Assembly (NCBI GenBank): GCA_945878865.1
Contig: CAMCUD010000014.1
Location: forward strand, 50,882 to 114,881
Direction of reading: 5' to 3'
From: Bifidobacterium breve
GTDB taxonomy: Bacteria > Actinomycetota > Thermoleophilia > Solirubrobacterales > Solirubrobacteraceae
Length of the DNA: 64,000 nt
Position numbers and translations under genes: made by a program. Position 1 is the first letter of the stretch; each line of letters opens with the position of its first letter. Of the stretch, positions 8,629-18,333 are shown piece after piece. A model generated the notes under the pieces. The model had not been told where the DNA came from and did no database searches. It saw nothing but the letters and a program-made list of their open reading frames with translations.

Positions 8629-9474
8629 CTACTCCTTCCACCGGGTGATGTAGCCGCCCACGAGCGCCACGATCGCGTCGCAGATCACCGCGACGACGAT
8701 GAGGCACAGGAGCGTCGCGAACAGGTCCGTCGTCGCGAGGATGTCGGAGGTGATGCCGATGATCCGCCCGACGCCGGTCTCGGCGCCGAGCAGCTCGGCG
8801 ATGCACTGCCAGCCCCACGCCGCGGCGAGGGCGACACGGATCGCGCCGAGCACGTTTGGGATCGACGCCGGCAGCACGACCGTCCACAGCTCACGGCCCT
8901 GCGAGGCACCCAGGCACGCGGCGAAGTTCGCGTAGTGCCCGCTCACCGTCTGCGCCGCGGCCTGCGCCGACATCGTCACGGTGAGGATCGTGAAGATGAG
9001 GACGAGCCCGGACTGGGCGAATCGCGCGGTGCCGAACCACAGCGTGATGAACGGCAGGATGATCAGCAGCGGCATCGTGCCGAGCACGAGCAGCGGCGGC
9101 TCGAGGAGCTGGCGCGCCGTCCGGACCCGCGCCATGAGGATGCCGAGCGGCAGGCCGACGAGCGTGCCCACCGCGACCGTGACGATGACGTTCACCGTCG
9201 TGTACTCGAGCGCGCCCTGCAGCCCGATCTGCTGGAACGTCACGTACGTGACGGCCGGGATGTTCTCCAGGTCGTCGGGGATGGCCTGCAGCACCTCGAG
9301 CGGCCGCGGGAACTTCCCTGAGTTGGTGAGTGCCGCGACGAGCGCCCAGAAGCCGAACACCATCGCGATGCCGAGCACGCCAAGACCGCCGGCCGCCAGA
9401 AGGCGGCCGGCGGCGCGCAGGCGCGGACGGATGGCAGAGGCCCCGGCGGGCGTCGCAGCAGCCGTCGCGGCCAT
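8629..9474 (-). CDS. ABC transporter permease (second subunit, SsuC-like)
   Basis: This 281-residue membrane protein has one N-terminal helix (about 30-50) and a permease core from about residue 90, with the EAA-type loop CLGASQGRELWTVVLPASIP near 190-210. It lies between the binding-protein gene (two bases separate its ATG at 9474 from that stop) and the other permease, giving the order binding protein, permease, permease. Having two different permeases is less common in the SsuABC class, which usually uses a homodimer. Confidence 0.9.
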   Translation of the reverse strand: MAATAAATPAGASAIRPRLRAAGRLLAAGGLGVLGIAMVFGFWALVAALTNSGKFPRPLEVLQAIPDDLENIPAVTYVTFQQIGLQGALEYTTVNVIVTVAVGTLVGLPLGILMARVRTARQLLEPPLLVLGTMPLLIILPFITLWFGTARFAQSGLVLIFTILTVTMSAQAAAQTVSGHYANFAACLGASQGRELWTVVLPASIPNVLGAIRVALAAAWGWQCIAELLGAETGVGRIIGITSDILATTDLFATLLCLIVVAVICDAIVALVGGYITRWKE

Positions 9475-9476
9475 GG

Positions 9477-10901
9477 CTACTGCTCCGACGCGGCCTTGAT
9501 CAACCGGTACGCGTCGAGGTAGTCGTACGTCTCGTAGAACGTCGCGGCCTTGTCGGCGAGCTCACCGGTCGGGGCCTTCTCCTCCTTGATCTTCTCGTAG
9601 CCCTCCTTGAGCGCGACGAGGTCCTGGTAGAGGCCCTTCATGACGATCATGTCGTCCGGCGTGACGTCCTTGTCCTTGAGGATGCCGCCCTGCTGTGCCG
9701 CCTTGATCTGCGACGAGTAGACCATGTCGTAGTAGAGCGGGTAGTCGGGGTTCTCCATCAGGTCCTTGGCCTGCTCGAAGTTGGCGGTGCCGTAGAAGTC
9801 CTTGAACAGCGACACGGCCTGGTCGAGCGTGAGGTCGGTGCCGGTCGCGGTCGACAGCGTCGGCAGGGAGTACTTCAGGATCTGGTTCGGCTTGTTCTGC
9901 AGGTCGTCGATGATCCGGTAGAAGACGCCCATGAACCGCAGCACCGTCTCGCGGTTGTTCTCGACGTACTTGTCGGTGGCCTGGATGCCGGCGTGGCCGA
10001 CGCCGTTGAGGACGCGCGGGTCGCCCTTGGGCAGGCCCTCGACCATGTCGTTGAAGCCGAAGAGGTTCTCGAACCCGAGGTCCTGGACCTCGACGCTCTG
10101 CGCGGCGCCGGCCGGGAACGCGTAGTCGATCTTGCCCGCCTTGGCGAGCTGGACGATCTTCGTGTCGCTGACGACGTCGAAGCTCGAGAAGTCCTTCGTG
10201 GTCAGGCCGCCCATCTTCAGCAGCGTGTTGAAGAACTCGCGGTTCGAGCCGGAGTCCGACAGCGCGACGCGCTTGCCCTTCATCTGCTCGATGACGGTCT
10301 TCGACGCCTCGTCGAAGGTCTTGCCCTGGTCCTTGAGCTCGGTGTACGAGGTCGCGTTGTTCTTCGGGTTCGACCAGATGTAGTTGCCGATGTAGGAGTT
10401 CTGCAGCTGCACCATCTTCAGCTCGGGCGCGGTGCCGTAGGTCTGGATGGTGTTCGGGACGTAGCCCGAGCCGATGTCCAGCTGGCCGTTGAGCAGCTGC
10501 TGCTGGACCTGCTTGATCGTGCGGGTCTCCTTGCCGTTGGGTAGGTCGATCCCGACCTCCTTGAACCAGCCCTGCTCGATCCCCGGAACGGCGATGGTGG
10601 TGTCGCCGTACGGCCACATCGCGAACTTCACGCTGACCTTGGGGATGTCGGTGCCGGAACTCGGGGTGAACGAGAGCTTGCCGCCCGAAGCGGAGGATGC
10701 GGTGGTCTCGGCCGCGGTGGACGACGCGCTCTCGGAGTCGTCATCGCCGCAGCCCGCGGCGAAGCCCACCAGACTCAGTGCCGCGAGGCCCGCGATCGCG
10801 CCGCGAAGCCAGCGGCCACGCGGACGTAGGTTGGATCCAAGAAGCAGTCGCCGGTCCGGATCGGATCCAGTAGGCGTCAGCGGGGGCGCATGCTGTGGCA
10901 T
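9477..10901 (-). CDS. ABC transporter substrate-binding lipoprotein (SsuA/THI5-like)
   Basis: This 474-residue exported protein has a positively charged stretch and hydrophobic core ending in a lipobox GFAAGC, with Cys51 as the predicted lipidated residue, followed by a Ser/Thr-rich linker (52-75) and the periplasmic-binding fold. Segments such as GIEQGWFKEVGI and QQQLLNGQLDIGSG are typical of NMT1/THI5-like and sulfonate-binding proteins. The ATG at 10901 is the only suitable in-frame start before the signal sequence; GGAG lies nine bases upstream. The coding sequence before the signal peptide contains a perfect operator (10831-10840), which is odd and may mark intragenic control. Confidence 0.88.
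   Translation of the reverse strand: MPQHAPPLTPTGSDPDRRLLLGSNLRPRGRWLRGAIAGLAALSLVGFAAGCGDDDSESASSTAAETTASSASGGKLSFTPSSGTDIPKVSVKFAMWPYGDTTIAVPGIEQGWFKEVGIDLPNGKETRTIKQVQQQLLNGQLDIGSGYVPNTIQTYGTAPELKMVQLQNSYIGNYIWSNPKNNATSYTELKDQGKTFDEASKTVIEQMKGKRVALSDSGSNREFFNTLLKMGGLTTKDFSSFDVVSDTKIVQLAKAGKIDYAFPAGAAQSVEVQDLGFENLFGFNDMVEGLPKGDPRVLNGVGHAGIQATDKYVENNRETVLRFMGVFYRIIDDLQNKPNQILKYSLPTLSTATGTDLTLDQAVSLFKDFYGTANFEQAKDLMENPDYPLYYDMVYSSQIKAAQQGGILKDKDVTPDDMIVMKGLYQDLVALKEGYEKIKEEKAPTGELADKAATFYETYDYLDAYRLIKAASEQ
10831..10870. promoter_or_regulatory. Operator copies inside the 5' end of the binding-protein gene
   Basis: A perfect TTGGATCCAA (10831-10840) encodes part of residues 20-24, and a weaker TCGGATCCAG (10861-10870) lies 30 bases upstream of it in the reading direction. 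Both lie downstream of the ATG. Bound regulator would act as a roadblock or form a loop with the site at 10947-10956. Confidence 0.5.
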
Positions 10902-10946
10902 AAACGAAGACTCCAGTGAGGGCGCTCGTCGGGTTCGGATCTCGAA

Positions 10947-10956
10947 TTGGATCCAA
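10947..10956. promoter_or_regulatory. Perfect TTGGATCCAA operator upstream of the ABC importer operon
   Basis: A perfect operator copy sits 45 bases upstream of the binding-protein ATG, in the 204-base gap that follows the MFS gene. It is 116 bases (about eleven turns) from the perfect intragenic copy, which would suit looping. Confidence 0.65.
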
Positions 10957-11105
10957 GTAGTGGCCTGGCCATGAAACCGGTGGCCCGCAGGAGCCGCATT
11001 GGCCGCGTCGGCCAAAGAGTGCGAAGCGCCGTTCGACCGGCGGTCGATCCGACGCACCTCGATGCGGACCGGCACCCCTTCGCCGGAGTTCCCGCGCGCG
11101 GGCGC

Positions 11106-12419
11106 CTACGCGGGAACGGCCCGCGCTTCACGCGCACGAACGCGCAGGACGACCGCGAGGCCGGAGAGCGGAAGGACCACGAGCGCGGCCACGGCGGCCT
11201 CGAGCCCCAGCACGCTGGAGAGACCGCCGGCCGCCGCTGCGCCGACCGCGCCGCCGGTGATGAAGACGTAGGTGAACGTCCCCGTGGCAGCCCCGATGTC
11301 CTGCGGCGCGACCAGCGTGGAGACCTTTCCGAGCATCACCGCCTGCACCCCTGCATACGGCGCGATCGCGAGCACGGAGCCGGCGATCACGAGCACGGGC
11401 ACCCCACCGCCGGCACCGGCGATGAGGACGCCGGCGGCCGACACCGCGCAGCACCCGGCGAAGACCTGCGCCGCACCGATGCGCGGCCCCAGCAGGCCCG
11501 CGAGGTGCGCGGAGGTCGCGGCGACCAGGGCACACGGTGCGAGCGCCACCCCGGTCTGCAGCGCCGTCCAGCCCGTCTCGCGATCGAGGAGCATCGGCGC
11601 CGCGAACGTGAGCCCGGTGTAGCCGGCCTGGACGGTGGCCGCGGCGAACGAGAGCTCCATGAGCTCGCGGTTGCGCAGCACCGCCAGCGGCAGGAACCCG
11701 TCGGGACGCCGGCGCAGATGCGCGGCGAGCATGACGATCCCGCCCGCCGCGCCGACCGCGAGACCCGCGGCGACGAGGGCCGGAGTCGCGGTCGCCGGGG
11801 CCTGCAGGACGGCGGCCACCATGATCGCGGCGACCGTGGCGATGGCCGCGCCCCGCAGGTCGAGCGCCCCGGGCGCCCGGCGCTCGGGTGGCAGGCCGCG
11901 CAGCAGCGCGGGCAGCGGCGCGAGCGTGAGCATCCCGCAGCTCAGCGCCGCCCTCCACCCCGCGAGCGCTTCCAGGACCGCCCCGACCAGCGGACTGATC
12001 GCGATGCAGGTGAACGACACCGCGGTGAGGATTCCGCCGACCCTCGCCCGGTCGTCAAGAGGCACGTAGGAGACGGCGTTGAACGCCGTCACGCACAGCC
12101 AGCCGCTGCCCGCGCCCTGGACGAATCGCCCGATCGAGACGCCGAGCAACTCGGGCGAGACCACGATGAGCGCCGTGCCCAGGACGGTCGCCGCCGCGCC
12201 GGCGAGCATGACGGCGCGCGAGCCCAGCAGGTCGAGCGCCCGGCCGCCGAGCGTCATCGCCACGCCGCTGCCGAGCACGAACGCGGCGAGCACCCAGGCC
12301 GTGGCTTCGTCGCCGACCCCGAGCGCGTCGGCGACGTCTGGCAGCACGACACCCGGCGCCGAGATCGCCAGACCGGCCGTGCCGGCCACCGCGCCGAGCA
12401 GCAGCCCGCGCCGGGTCAT
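11106..12419 (-). CDS. MFS transporter (DHA-like, probable exporter)
   Basis: This 437-residue membrane protein shows 12-14 hydrophobic segments and the MFS pattern GRALDLLGSRAVML in the loop between helices 2 and 3. The VLPDVADALG start of helix 1 recalls drug:proton antiporters. I chose the ATG at 12419; a GTG six codons earlier is also possible. It faces the hyuB array across a 211-base region containing three operator copies, so it is probably controlled with the catabolic genes. Whether it exports a toxic intermediate or imports a substrate cannot be told. Confidence 0.82.
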   Translation of the reverse strand: MTRRGLLLGAVAGTAGLAISAPGVVLPDVADALGVGDEATAWVLAAFVLGSGVAMTLGGRALDLLGSRAVMLAGAAATVLGTALIVVSPELLGVSIGRFVQGAGSGWLCVTAFNAVSYVPLDDRARVGGILTAVSFTCIAISPLVGAVLEALAGWRAALSCGMLTLAPLPALLRGLPPERRAPGALDLRGAAIATVAAIMVAAVLQAPATATPALVAAGLAVGAAGGIVMLAAHLRRRPDGFLPLAVLRNRELMELSFAAATVQAGYTGLTFAAPMLLDRETGWTALQTGVALAPCALVAATSAHLAGLLGPRIGAAQVFAGCCAVSAAGVLIAGAGGGVPVLVIAGSVLAIAPYAGVQAVMLGKVSTLVAPQDIGAATGTFTYVFITGGAVGAAAAGGLSSVLGLEAAVAALVVLPLSGLAVVLRVRAREARAVPA

Positions 12420-12530
12420 CAGCCATGAGGGGCTCACGTGCGCGCTTCGACCGCGGGTCCAACGGCCGGGAGGGGACTTTCGGCAGGAGGTCCGATGGCA
12501 TGGCCTCCTCCAGCGGCTGGAATCCAAAGA

Positions 12531-12540
12531 ATGGATCCAA
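12531..12540. promoter_or_regulatory. Operator copy ATGGATCCAA
   Basis: This site has one change from consensus and lies in the divergent region between the MFS gene and the hyuB triplet. A related but imperfect half-site pair (CTGGAATCCAAA) lies about 14 bases to its left. Confidence 0.55.
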
Positions 12541-12595
12541 TCGACCCTCCACCAGCCACGCGATCCGCGTCCTTGCTCATGTCCGCGACCCTATC

Positions 12596-12616
12596 CCGGA
12601 TCCGTTCTGGATCCAA
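12596..12616. promoter_or_regulatory. Tandem operator upstream of the hyuB triplet
   Basis: Two GGATCC cores eleven bases apart form CCGGATCCGT and CTGGATCCAA; the second has one change from consensus. The site ends 14 bases before the hyuB ATG at 12631, overlapping where transcription should start. Confidence 0.6.
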
Positions 12617-12630
12617 CCTTGCCGGCTGAG

Positions 12631-14565
12631 ATGCCCCTCGACCCGATCACCCTCGGCGTCATGGCCAGCCGCGTCGACAGCGTCGCCCGGGAGATGACGA
12701 ACACGATGGTCCGGACCGCGCGGTCCACGACGATGGCGTCGAAGGACTTCTCCTGCTCCATCGCCGGGCCCGGTCACGACATGCTCAGCTGCCCGGACGC
12801 CAACCCGGTGCACGTCTACGGCACGGCGCTGCTCGCAGAGGCGATGGCCGACACCCACCCGGACTTCCGCGAGGGCGACTGCTTCCTGAGCAACGACCCG
12901 TACGTCGGCAACAGCCACGCCGCGGACTACACGTTCATGGTCCCCGTCTTCTTCGAGGGCGAGCACGTCTTCACCGCGCTGGCGAAGGCCCACCAGGCCG
13001 ACTGCGGCAACGCCCTGCCGACGACCTACATGCCGACCGCCGCCGACGTCTACGCCGAGGGCGCGCTGATCTTCCCCTGCGTGAGGATCCAGTCCGGGTA
13101 CACCGACAACCGCGACCTCATCCGCATGTGCGAGCGGCGGATCCGCGCGTTCGACATCTGGTACGGCGACTACCTCGCGACGCTCGGCGCGTGTCGCCTG
13201 GCCGAGCGCCGCCTGCAGGAGCTCTGCGCGTTCTTCGGCATCGACGCGGTGCGCGAGTTCGTCCTGTCCTGGCTGGACTACAGCGAGCAGATGACCGCCG
13301 ACGCGATCCGCCGGCTGCCCGCCGGCACGGTCGTCTCCGAGACCCGGCTCGACCCGTTCCCGGGTCTGCCCGACGGCATCCCGCTGCGCGCCGCCATCGA
13401 GGTCGACCCGTCCGCCGGGAGGATCGTCGTCGACCTGCGCGACAACCCCGACTGCGTGCCCGTTGGCCTGAACCTCACGGAGTCGACGACGAAGAACGCC
13501 GCCACGAGCGCGGTGCTCTACACGCTCAACGGCGATCCCGAAGCGACCCGCGTGAAGGTGCCGAACAACAGCGGCACCCATCGGCGCATCGAGGTGCTCG
13601 TCCGCGAGAACTGCGTCGTGGGCGCCCCGCGCCACCCGGCCAGCGCGTCGTGCGCGACGACGACCGTGCAGGACCGCGTGGTCGGCATGGTCTCCCGCGG
13701 CCTGTCGATCATCGGCGAGGGCATGGGGACCGCCGAGCAGACGTACGGCTCGTCGCCGGTGCAGGCCGTCGTCTCCGGGCACGACCGCCGCCGCGACGAC
13801 GCGCCGTACATCCTGCAGATCTTCAGCGGGACGGCCGGCGGCCCGGCGACCCCGCAGAACGACGGCTGGCTGACGTACCTCATCGCCGGCGCGTCGGGCA
13901 TGGGCTACGTCGACTCCACGGAGATCAGCGAGCAGAAGTACCCGCTGGTGGTCTGGGAGAAGGTCGTGCGCGCCGACAGCGAGGGCGCCGGGCGCACCCG
14001 CGGAGCGCCGGGGAACGTCTCGATCTACGGCCCGCTCGACGACCCGATGACATGCCACTGGTTCATGGAGGGCCGGGCCAACCGGCCGCAGGGCGCGCGC
14101 GGCGGCGGCCAGGCCCAGGGGCCCGAGGCGTGGGTCGTCGCCCCCGACGGCGCATGGGCGCTGCGCGACGAGGTCGTCGGCGAACTCGATCTCGCGCCGC
14201 GGGAGAACATCGTCTCGCTGTCGGCCGGCGGCGGAGGCTACGGCCCGCCGCTGGAGCGCGACCCCGAAGCCGTCCTCGTCGACGTGGTCGACGACTACGT
14301 GTCAGCGCAGCGCGCCGAGCAGGTCTATGGGGTGGTCCTGACCGGCGACCCCACCCGCTGGGAGACGCTGCGCGTGAACACGGCCGCCACAGCGGCCCGG
14401 CGAGCAGTGCTTGGTGCCGCCGGGCCGCTGCGGGCGGTCGACGACGACCTCGCTCGCGCCGCGCAGCCCCAGGCGCGCTGGTGGGCGGGACATCGCTCGG
14501 CCAAGGGCCTCGGATGCCCTGACGAGAACTCGCCTGCGGCTCCTTCTCGGGGCCGCTCAACATGA
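12631..14565 (+). CDS. hyuB: N-methylhydantoinase B-type subunit (HyuB, type B2), first of three tandem copies
   Basis: This 644-residue HyuB-family protein carries the B2 signatures: MTNTMVRTARSTTMA near residue 25, LSNDPYVGNSHAADY near 90, AKAHQADCGN near 120 and a C-terminal YGVVLTGDP block. It has about 25 extra C-terminal residues compared with its siblings (PDENSPAAPSRGRST end). The ATG at 12631 follows a tandem operator; no strong ribosome site is seen. It heads a run of three hyuB genes plus an aldo/keto reductase with no hyuA among them. It presumably combines with HyuA from another operon. Confidence 0.92.
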   Translation: MPLDPITLGVMASRVDSVAREMTNTMVRTARSTTMASKDFSCSIAGPGHDMLSCPDANPVHVYGTALLAEAMADTHPDFREGDCFLSNDPYVGNSHAADYTFMVPVFFEGEHVFTALAKAHQADCGNALPTTYMPTAADVYAEGALIFPCVRIQSGYTDNRDLIRMCERRIRAFDIWYGDYLATLGACRLAERRLQELCAFFGIDAVREFVLSWLDYSEQMTADAIRRLPAGTVVSETRLDPFPGLPDGIPLRAAIEVDPSAGRIVVDLRDNPDCVPVGLNLTESTTKNAATSAVLYTLNGDPEATRVKVPNNSGTHRRIEVLVRENCVVGAPRHPASASCATTTVQDRVVGMVSRGLSIIGEGMGTAEQTYGSSPVQAVVSGHDRRRDDAPYILQIFSGTAGGPATPQNDGWLTYLIAGASGMGYVDSTEISEQKYPLVVWEKVVRADSEGAGRTRGAPGNVSIYGPLDDPMTCHWFMEGRANRPQGARGGGQAQGPEAWVVAPDGAWALRDEVVGELDLAPRENIVSLSAGGGGYGPPLERDPEAVLVDVVDDYVSAQRAEQVYGVVLTGDPTRWETLRVNTAATAARRAVLGAAGPLRAVDDDLARAAQPQARWWAGHRSAKGLGCPDENSPAAPSRGRST

Positions 14566-14578
14566 CATGGAGAACGGC

Positions 14579-16453
14579 ATGGCAGTCGACAAGGTGACCC
14601 TCACGGTCATGGCCAACCGCATCAACTCGATCGTCATGGAGATGACGAACACCATGGTGCGGACCGCGCGCTCCACCACCATGGCCGCGCGCGACTTCTC
14701 GTGCTCGATCACGAGCCACACCCACGAGATGGTGTCGTTCGCCGAAGCCGCGCCCGTCCACGTCTACGGCTCCGGGATGCTCGCCGAGGACATGGCGGAG
14801 ATCCACCCGGACTTCCGCGAGGGCGACGTCTTCATGAGCAACGACCCGTACGGCGGCAACAGCCATGCGGCCGACCAGACGCTCCTCGTGCCGGTCTTCC
14901 TCGACGGCGTCCACCTCTTCACCGCGCTGGCGAAGGCCCACCAGGCCGACATCGGCAACGCGATCCCCACGACGTACTCGCCGACCGCCACCGACATGTA
15001 CAACGAGGGCGCCCTGGTCTTCCCCATGGTGCTCATGGCCCGCGGCGGCTGGGAGAACACCGACATCCTGCGGATGTGCGAGCGGCGGATCCGCTCGTAC
15101 GAGACGTGGTACGGCGACTACCTCGCGACGCTCGGCGCGGTGCGCCTGGCCGAGCGGCGGCTGCGCGAGCTGGCGGTCTGGCTCGGCGGGGTCGACGCGA
15201 CGAAGGAGTACCTCGCCGCGTTCCTGGACTACTGCGAGCAGATGGCCGCCGAGGCGATCGGCGAGCTGCCCGCCGGGCGCATCGTCACGAAGACGCACCT
15301 CGACCCGTTCCCCCAGGTGCCGGAGGGCATCCCGCTGCAGGCGACGATCGACGTCGACCCGGCGGCGGGGAAGATCGTCGTGGACCTGCGCGACAACCCG
15401 GACAACGTCCCGGCTGGGCTCAACCTGACGGAATCGACCGCGAAGAACGCCGCGACGACGGGCGTGCTCATCGCGCTGAACTCCAAGCGCCACGCCGAGC
15501 GGCTGCGCGTCTACAACAACGCGGGCGCGTTCCGGCGTATCCAGGTGCTGACGCGTGAGGGCTGCGTCGTCGGCCGGCCGAAGCATCCCGCGAGCGCGTC
15601 GTGCGCGACGACGACGGTGCAGTGCCGGACGGTGGGCATGACGCTGATCGGGATGGCCGCGCTCGGCGACGGGTTCGGCGCGACCGAGCCGGCGTACGGC
15701 CAGGCCGCGGTGCAGGGCGTGCTCTCCGGGCACGATCCGCGCCGCGACGGCTCCCCGCCGTTTATGTTCCAGATCTTCGCGGGCACGCAGGGCGGCCCGG
15801 CGACGCCCGAGTCCGACGGCTGGCTGACGTTCCTTGTCACCGGCGGCTGCGGCATTAACTACATCGACAACTCGGAAGTGCTCGAGCAGAAGTACCCGAT
15901 CGTCATCTGGGAGCGCAGCGTCTGGCAGGACAGCGAGGGCGCCGGGCGCACCCGCGGCGCGCCGGGCAACGTCTGCATCTACGGCCCGCGCTTCGCGGAC
16001 ATGGAGGTCCAGTACTTCCACGACGGCGTGGAGAACCGGATCAAGGGCGTGCACGGCGGGTCCTCGCCGATGGGCCCGCAGGCGTGGCACATCGCGGGGA
16101 ACGGCGCGTGGGAGAAGTACGAGCACGTCGTCGGCGAGGTCGTTCTCGGCGCGGGCGAGTCGATCGTGTCGCTGTCAGCGGGTGGCGGCGGCTACGGCTC
16201 GCCGCTGGACCGGCCGGCCGAGGCGGTGCTCACCGACGTCGTCGAGGGCTACGTGTCGGCGGGCCGGGCGCGGGAGGTCTACGGCGTCGTCATCACCGGT
16301 GACGCGTCACGGCCCGAGACGCTGGCGATCGACGCCGACGCGACCGTCGCGCGCCGCGCGGAGCTCACGGCTGCGGGCCCGCTGCCGATCGAGCTCGACG
16401 ACGCCTCCCGCACAGCGCACCCGCACCTCGACTGGTGGGCGGTGGCCGCATGA
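14579..16453 (+). CDS. hyuB: N-methylhydantoinase B-type subunit (HyuB, type B2), second tandem copy
   Basis: This 624-residue B2-type HyuB keeps the same signature blocks (MTNTMVRTARSTTMAARDFS, SNDPYGGNSHAAD), but the conserved Cys of AKAHQADCGN is Ile here (AKAHQADIGN). I chose the ATG at 14579 because GGAG lies six bases upstream; another ATG four codons earlier is possible. It begins 13 bases after the previous hyuB and its stop overlaps the next gene by four bases (ATGA). It is an ancient rather than recent duplicate of its neighbours, since identity is scattered. Confidence 0.92.
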   Translation: MAVDKVTLTVMANRINSIVMEMTNTMVRTARSTTMAARDFSCSITSHTHEMVSFAEAAPVHVYGSGMLAEDMAEIHPDFREGDVFMSNDPYGGNSHAADQTLLVPVFLDGVHLFTALAKAHQADIGNAIPTTYSPTATDMYNEGALVFPMVLMARGGWENTDILRMCERRIRSYETWYGDYLATLGAVRLAERRLRELAVWLGGVDATKEYLAAFLDYCEQMAAEAIGELPAGRIVTKTHLDPFPQVPEGIPLQATIDVDPAAGKIVVDLRDNPDNVPAGLNLTESTAKNAATTGVLIALNSKRHAERLRVYNNAGAFRRIQVLTREGCVVGRPKHPASASCATTTVQCRTVGMTLIGMAALGDGFGATEPAYGQAAVQGVLSGHDPRRDGSPPFMFQIFAGTQGGPATPESDGWLTFLVTGGCGINYIDNSEVLEQKYPIVIWERSVWQDSEGAGRTRGAPGNVCIYGPRFADMEVQYFHDGVENRIKGVHGGSSPMGPQAWHIAGNGAWEKYEHVVGEVVLGAGESIVSLSAGGGGYGSPLDRPAEAVLTDVVEGYVSAGRAREVYGVVITGDASRPETLAIDADATVARRAELTAAGPLPIELDDASRTAHPHLDWWAVAA

Positions 16454-18333
16454 GCATCGACCGCGTGACGCTCGGGGTGCTGGCCAACCGCATGGACAGC
16501 ATCACCCGCGAGATGACGAACACCATGGTCCGCACCGCCCGCTCGACGACGATGGCGGCGAAGGACTTCTCCTGCTCGATCGTGTCGTCCGAGGACGAGA
16601 TGGTCAGCGCGCCGGAGGGCATCCCGGTCCACGTCTACGGCTCGGCGATGCTCGCCGCCGACATGCGCGAGATCCACCCGGACTTCCAGCCGGGCGACTG
16701 CTTCCTGTCCAACGACCCGTACGCCGGCAACAGCCACGCGGCCGACTACACGTTCCTCGTCCCCGTCTTCTTCGAGGGCGAGCACGTGTTCACCGCCGTG
16801 GCCAAGGCGCACCAGGCCGACTGCGGGAACGCGAAGCCGACCACGTACTCCCCCACCGCGCTCGACGTCTACAACGAGGGCGCGCTGATCTTCCCGTGCG
16901 TGAAGATCCAGTCGAACTACACCGACATCGCGGACATCATCCGGATGTGCGAGCGGCGTATCCGCGCGTTCGACACGTGGTACGGCGACTACCTTGCGAC
17001 GCTCGGCGCGTGCCGCCTGGCCGAGCGCCGGCTGCAGGAGCTCTGCGAGACGTACGGGCTGGCGACGATCCGCGAGTTCGTCGTGGAGTGGCTGGACTAC
17101 AGCGAGACGATGGCCGCCGACGCGATCGCGCAGCTCCCGGCCGGCCGGGTCGTTACCCGCACCGCGCTCGACCCGTTCCCTCGCCTGCCCGACGGGATCC
17201 CGCTGCAGGCGACGATCGATGTCGTGCCGTCGGAGGGTCGGGTGGTCGTCGACCTGCGCGACAACCCCGACTGCACGCCGACGGGCATGAACCTCACCGA
17301 GTCGACGTCGAAGAACAGCGCGACGACCGCGATCCTCATGGTCCTCAACAGCGACCCGGAGACCAAGGCGCCGAAGGTGCCGAACAACGCCGGGACGTAT
17401 CGCCGGATCGAGGCGCTCGTGCGCGAGAACTGCGTCGTCGGCAAGCCGCGGCACCCGGCGAGCGCGTCGGTGGCGACGAACACGGTGGCCGACCGCGTGG
17501 TCGGGATGATCCTCCACGGGATGGCGACGATGCAGGAGGGCATCGGCGCCGCCCACCCGACGTTCGGGCAGCCACCGTACACCGGGGTCGTCTCCGGCCT
17601 GGATGCACGCCGGGACGGCGAGGAGTTCGTCGCCCAGCTCTTCTGCGGAACCGCCGGCGGGCCGGCGACCGCGATGAACGACGGGTGGATGCAGTTCACG
17701 AACACCGGTGGCGCCGGCTTGGAGTACGTCGACTCGACGGAGATCGTCGAGCAGAAGTACCCGATCGTCGTGTGGGAGAAGACGGTGCGCTGGGACAGCG
17801 AGGGCGCCGGCCGCCGGCGCGGCGCACCCGGCTGCATCACGGTCTACGGGCCGCGCTTCTCGGGCATCGAGGTGCAGTACTTCCTCGACGCGGTCGTCAA
17901 CCGCCCGCAGGGCGTGCGTGGCGGCGGGCCGTCGCGCGGCCCGGAGTCGTGGGTCGTACGCGCCGACGGCGGATGGGACCGGCAGAACACCGAGGGCGCG
18001 GTCGGCGAGGTGCCGGTGGACCTCGGCGAGGTCATCGTCTCGTTCTCCTGCGCCGGCGCCGGCTACGGGCCGCCGGTCGAGCGCGACCCGGCCGACGTGC
18101 TGCGCGACGTCATCGACGGGTTCGTCTCGTTCGGCCGCGCACGCGATGTCTACGGCGTGGTCCTCAACGGTGACCCGGCGCGCTGGGAGACGCTGGTCGT
18201 CGACGAGCCCGCGACGGCCGCCCGGCGGGCAGCGATGGCACCGCTGTCCGACGCCGAGGACGACGCGACCCGCACCCGCCGTGACGAGACGGCCTGGTGG
18301 GCGGGCGCCGAGCTCGCCGGAACGCTCGCATGA
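16450..18333 (+). CDS. hyuB: N-methylhydantoinase B-type subunit (HyuB, type B2), third tandem copy
   Basis: This 627-residue B2-type HyuB starts at the ATG overlapping the previous stop (ATGA) and ends overlapping the aldo/keto reductase start the same way. It is closest by eye to the copy at 30087-31946: both share MSIDRV/MAIDRV starts, AAKDFS, SSEDEMVSAPEGIPVHVYGS-like segments and an SFSCAGAGYGP or SWSGAGAGYGP block where other B2 copies have SLSAGGGGYG. That pairing suggests a shared substrate class. Confidence 0.93.
   Translation: MSIDRVTLGVLANRMDSITREMTNTMVRTARSTTMAAKDFSCSIVSSEDEMVSAPEGIPVHVYGSAMLAADMREIHPDFQPGDCFLSNDPYAGNSHAADYTFLVPVFFEGEHVFTAVAKAHQADCGNAKPTTYSPTALDVYNEGALIFPCVKIQSNYTDIADIIRMCERRIRAFDTWYGDYLATLGACRLAERRLQELCETYGLATIREFVVEWLDYSETMAADAIAQLPAGRVVTRTALDPFPRLPDGIPLQATIDVVPSEGRVVVDLRDNPDCTPTGMNLTESTSKNSATTAILMVLNSDPETKAPKVPNNAGTYRRIEALVRENCVVGKPRHPASASVATNTVADRVVGMILHGMATMQEGIGAAHPTFGQPPYTGVVSGLDARRDGEEFVAQLFCGTAGGPATAMNDGWMQFTNTGGAGLEYVDSTEIVEQKYPIVVWEKTVRWDSEGAGRRRGAPGCITVYGPRFSGIEVQYFLDAVVNRPQGVRGGGPSRGPESWVVRADGGWDRQNTEGAVGEVPVDLGEVIVSFSCAGAGYGPPVERDPADVLRDVIDGFVSFGRARDVYGVVLNGDPARWETLVVDEPATAARRAAMAPLSDAEDDATRTRRDETAWWAGAELAGTLA

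Noticed and set aside
12631..18333. Tandem hyuB genes as an assembly artefact
   Set aside because: The three copies differ throughout in protein sequence, length and C-termini, so they are real separate genes.
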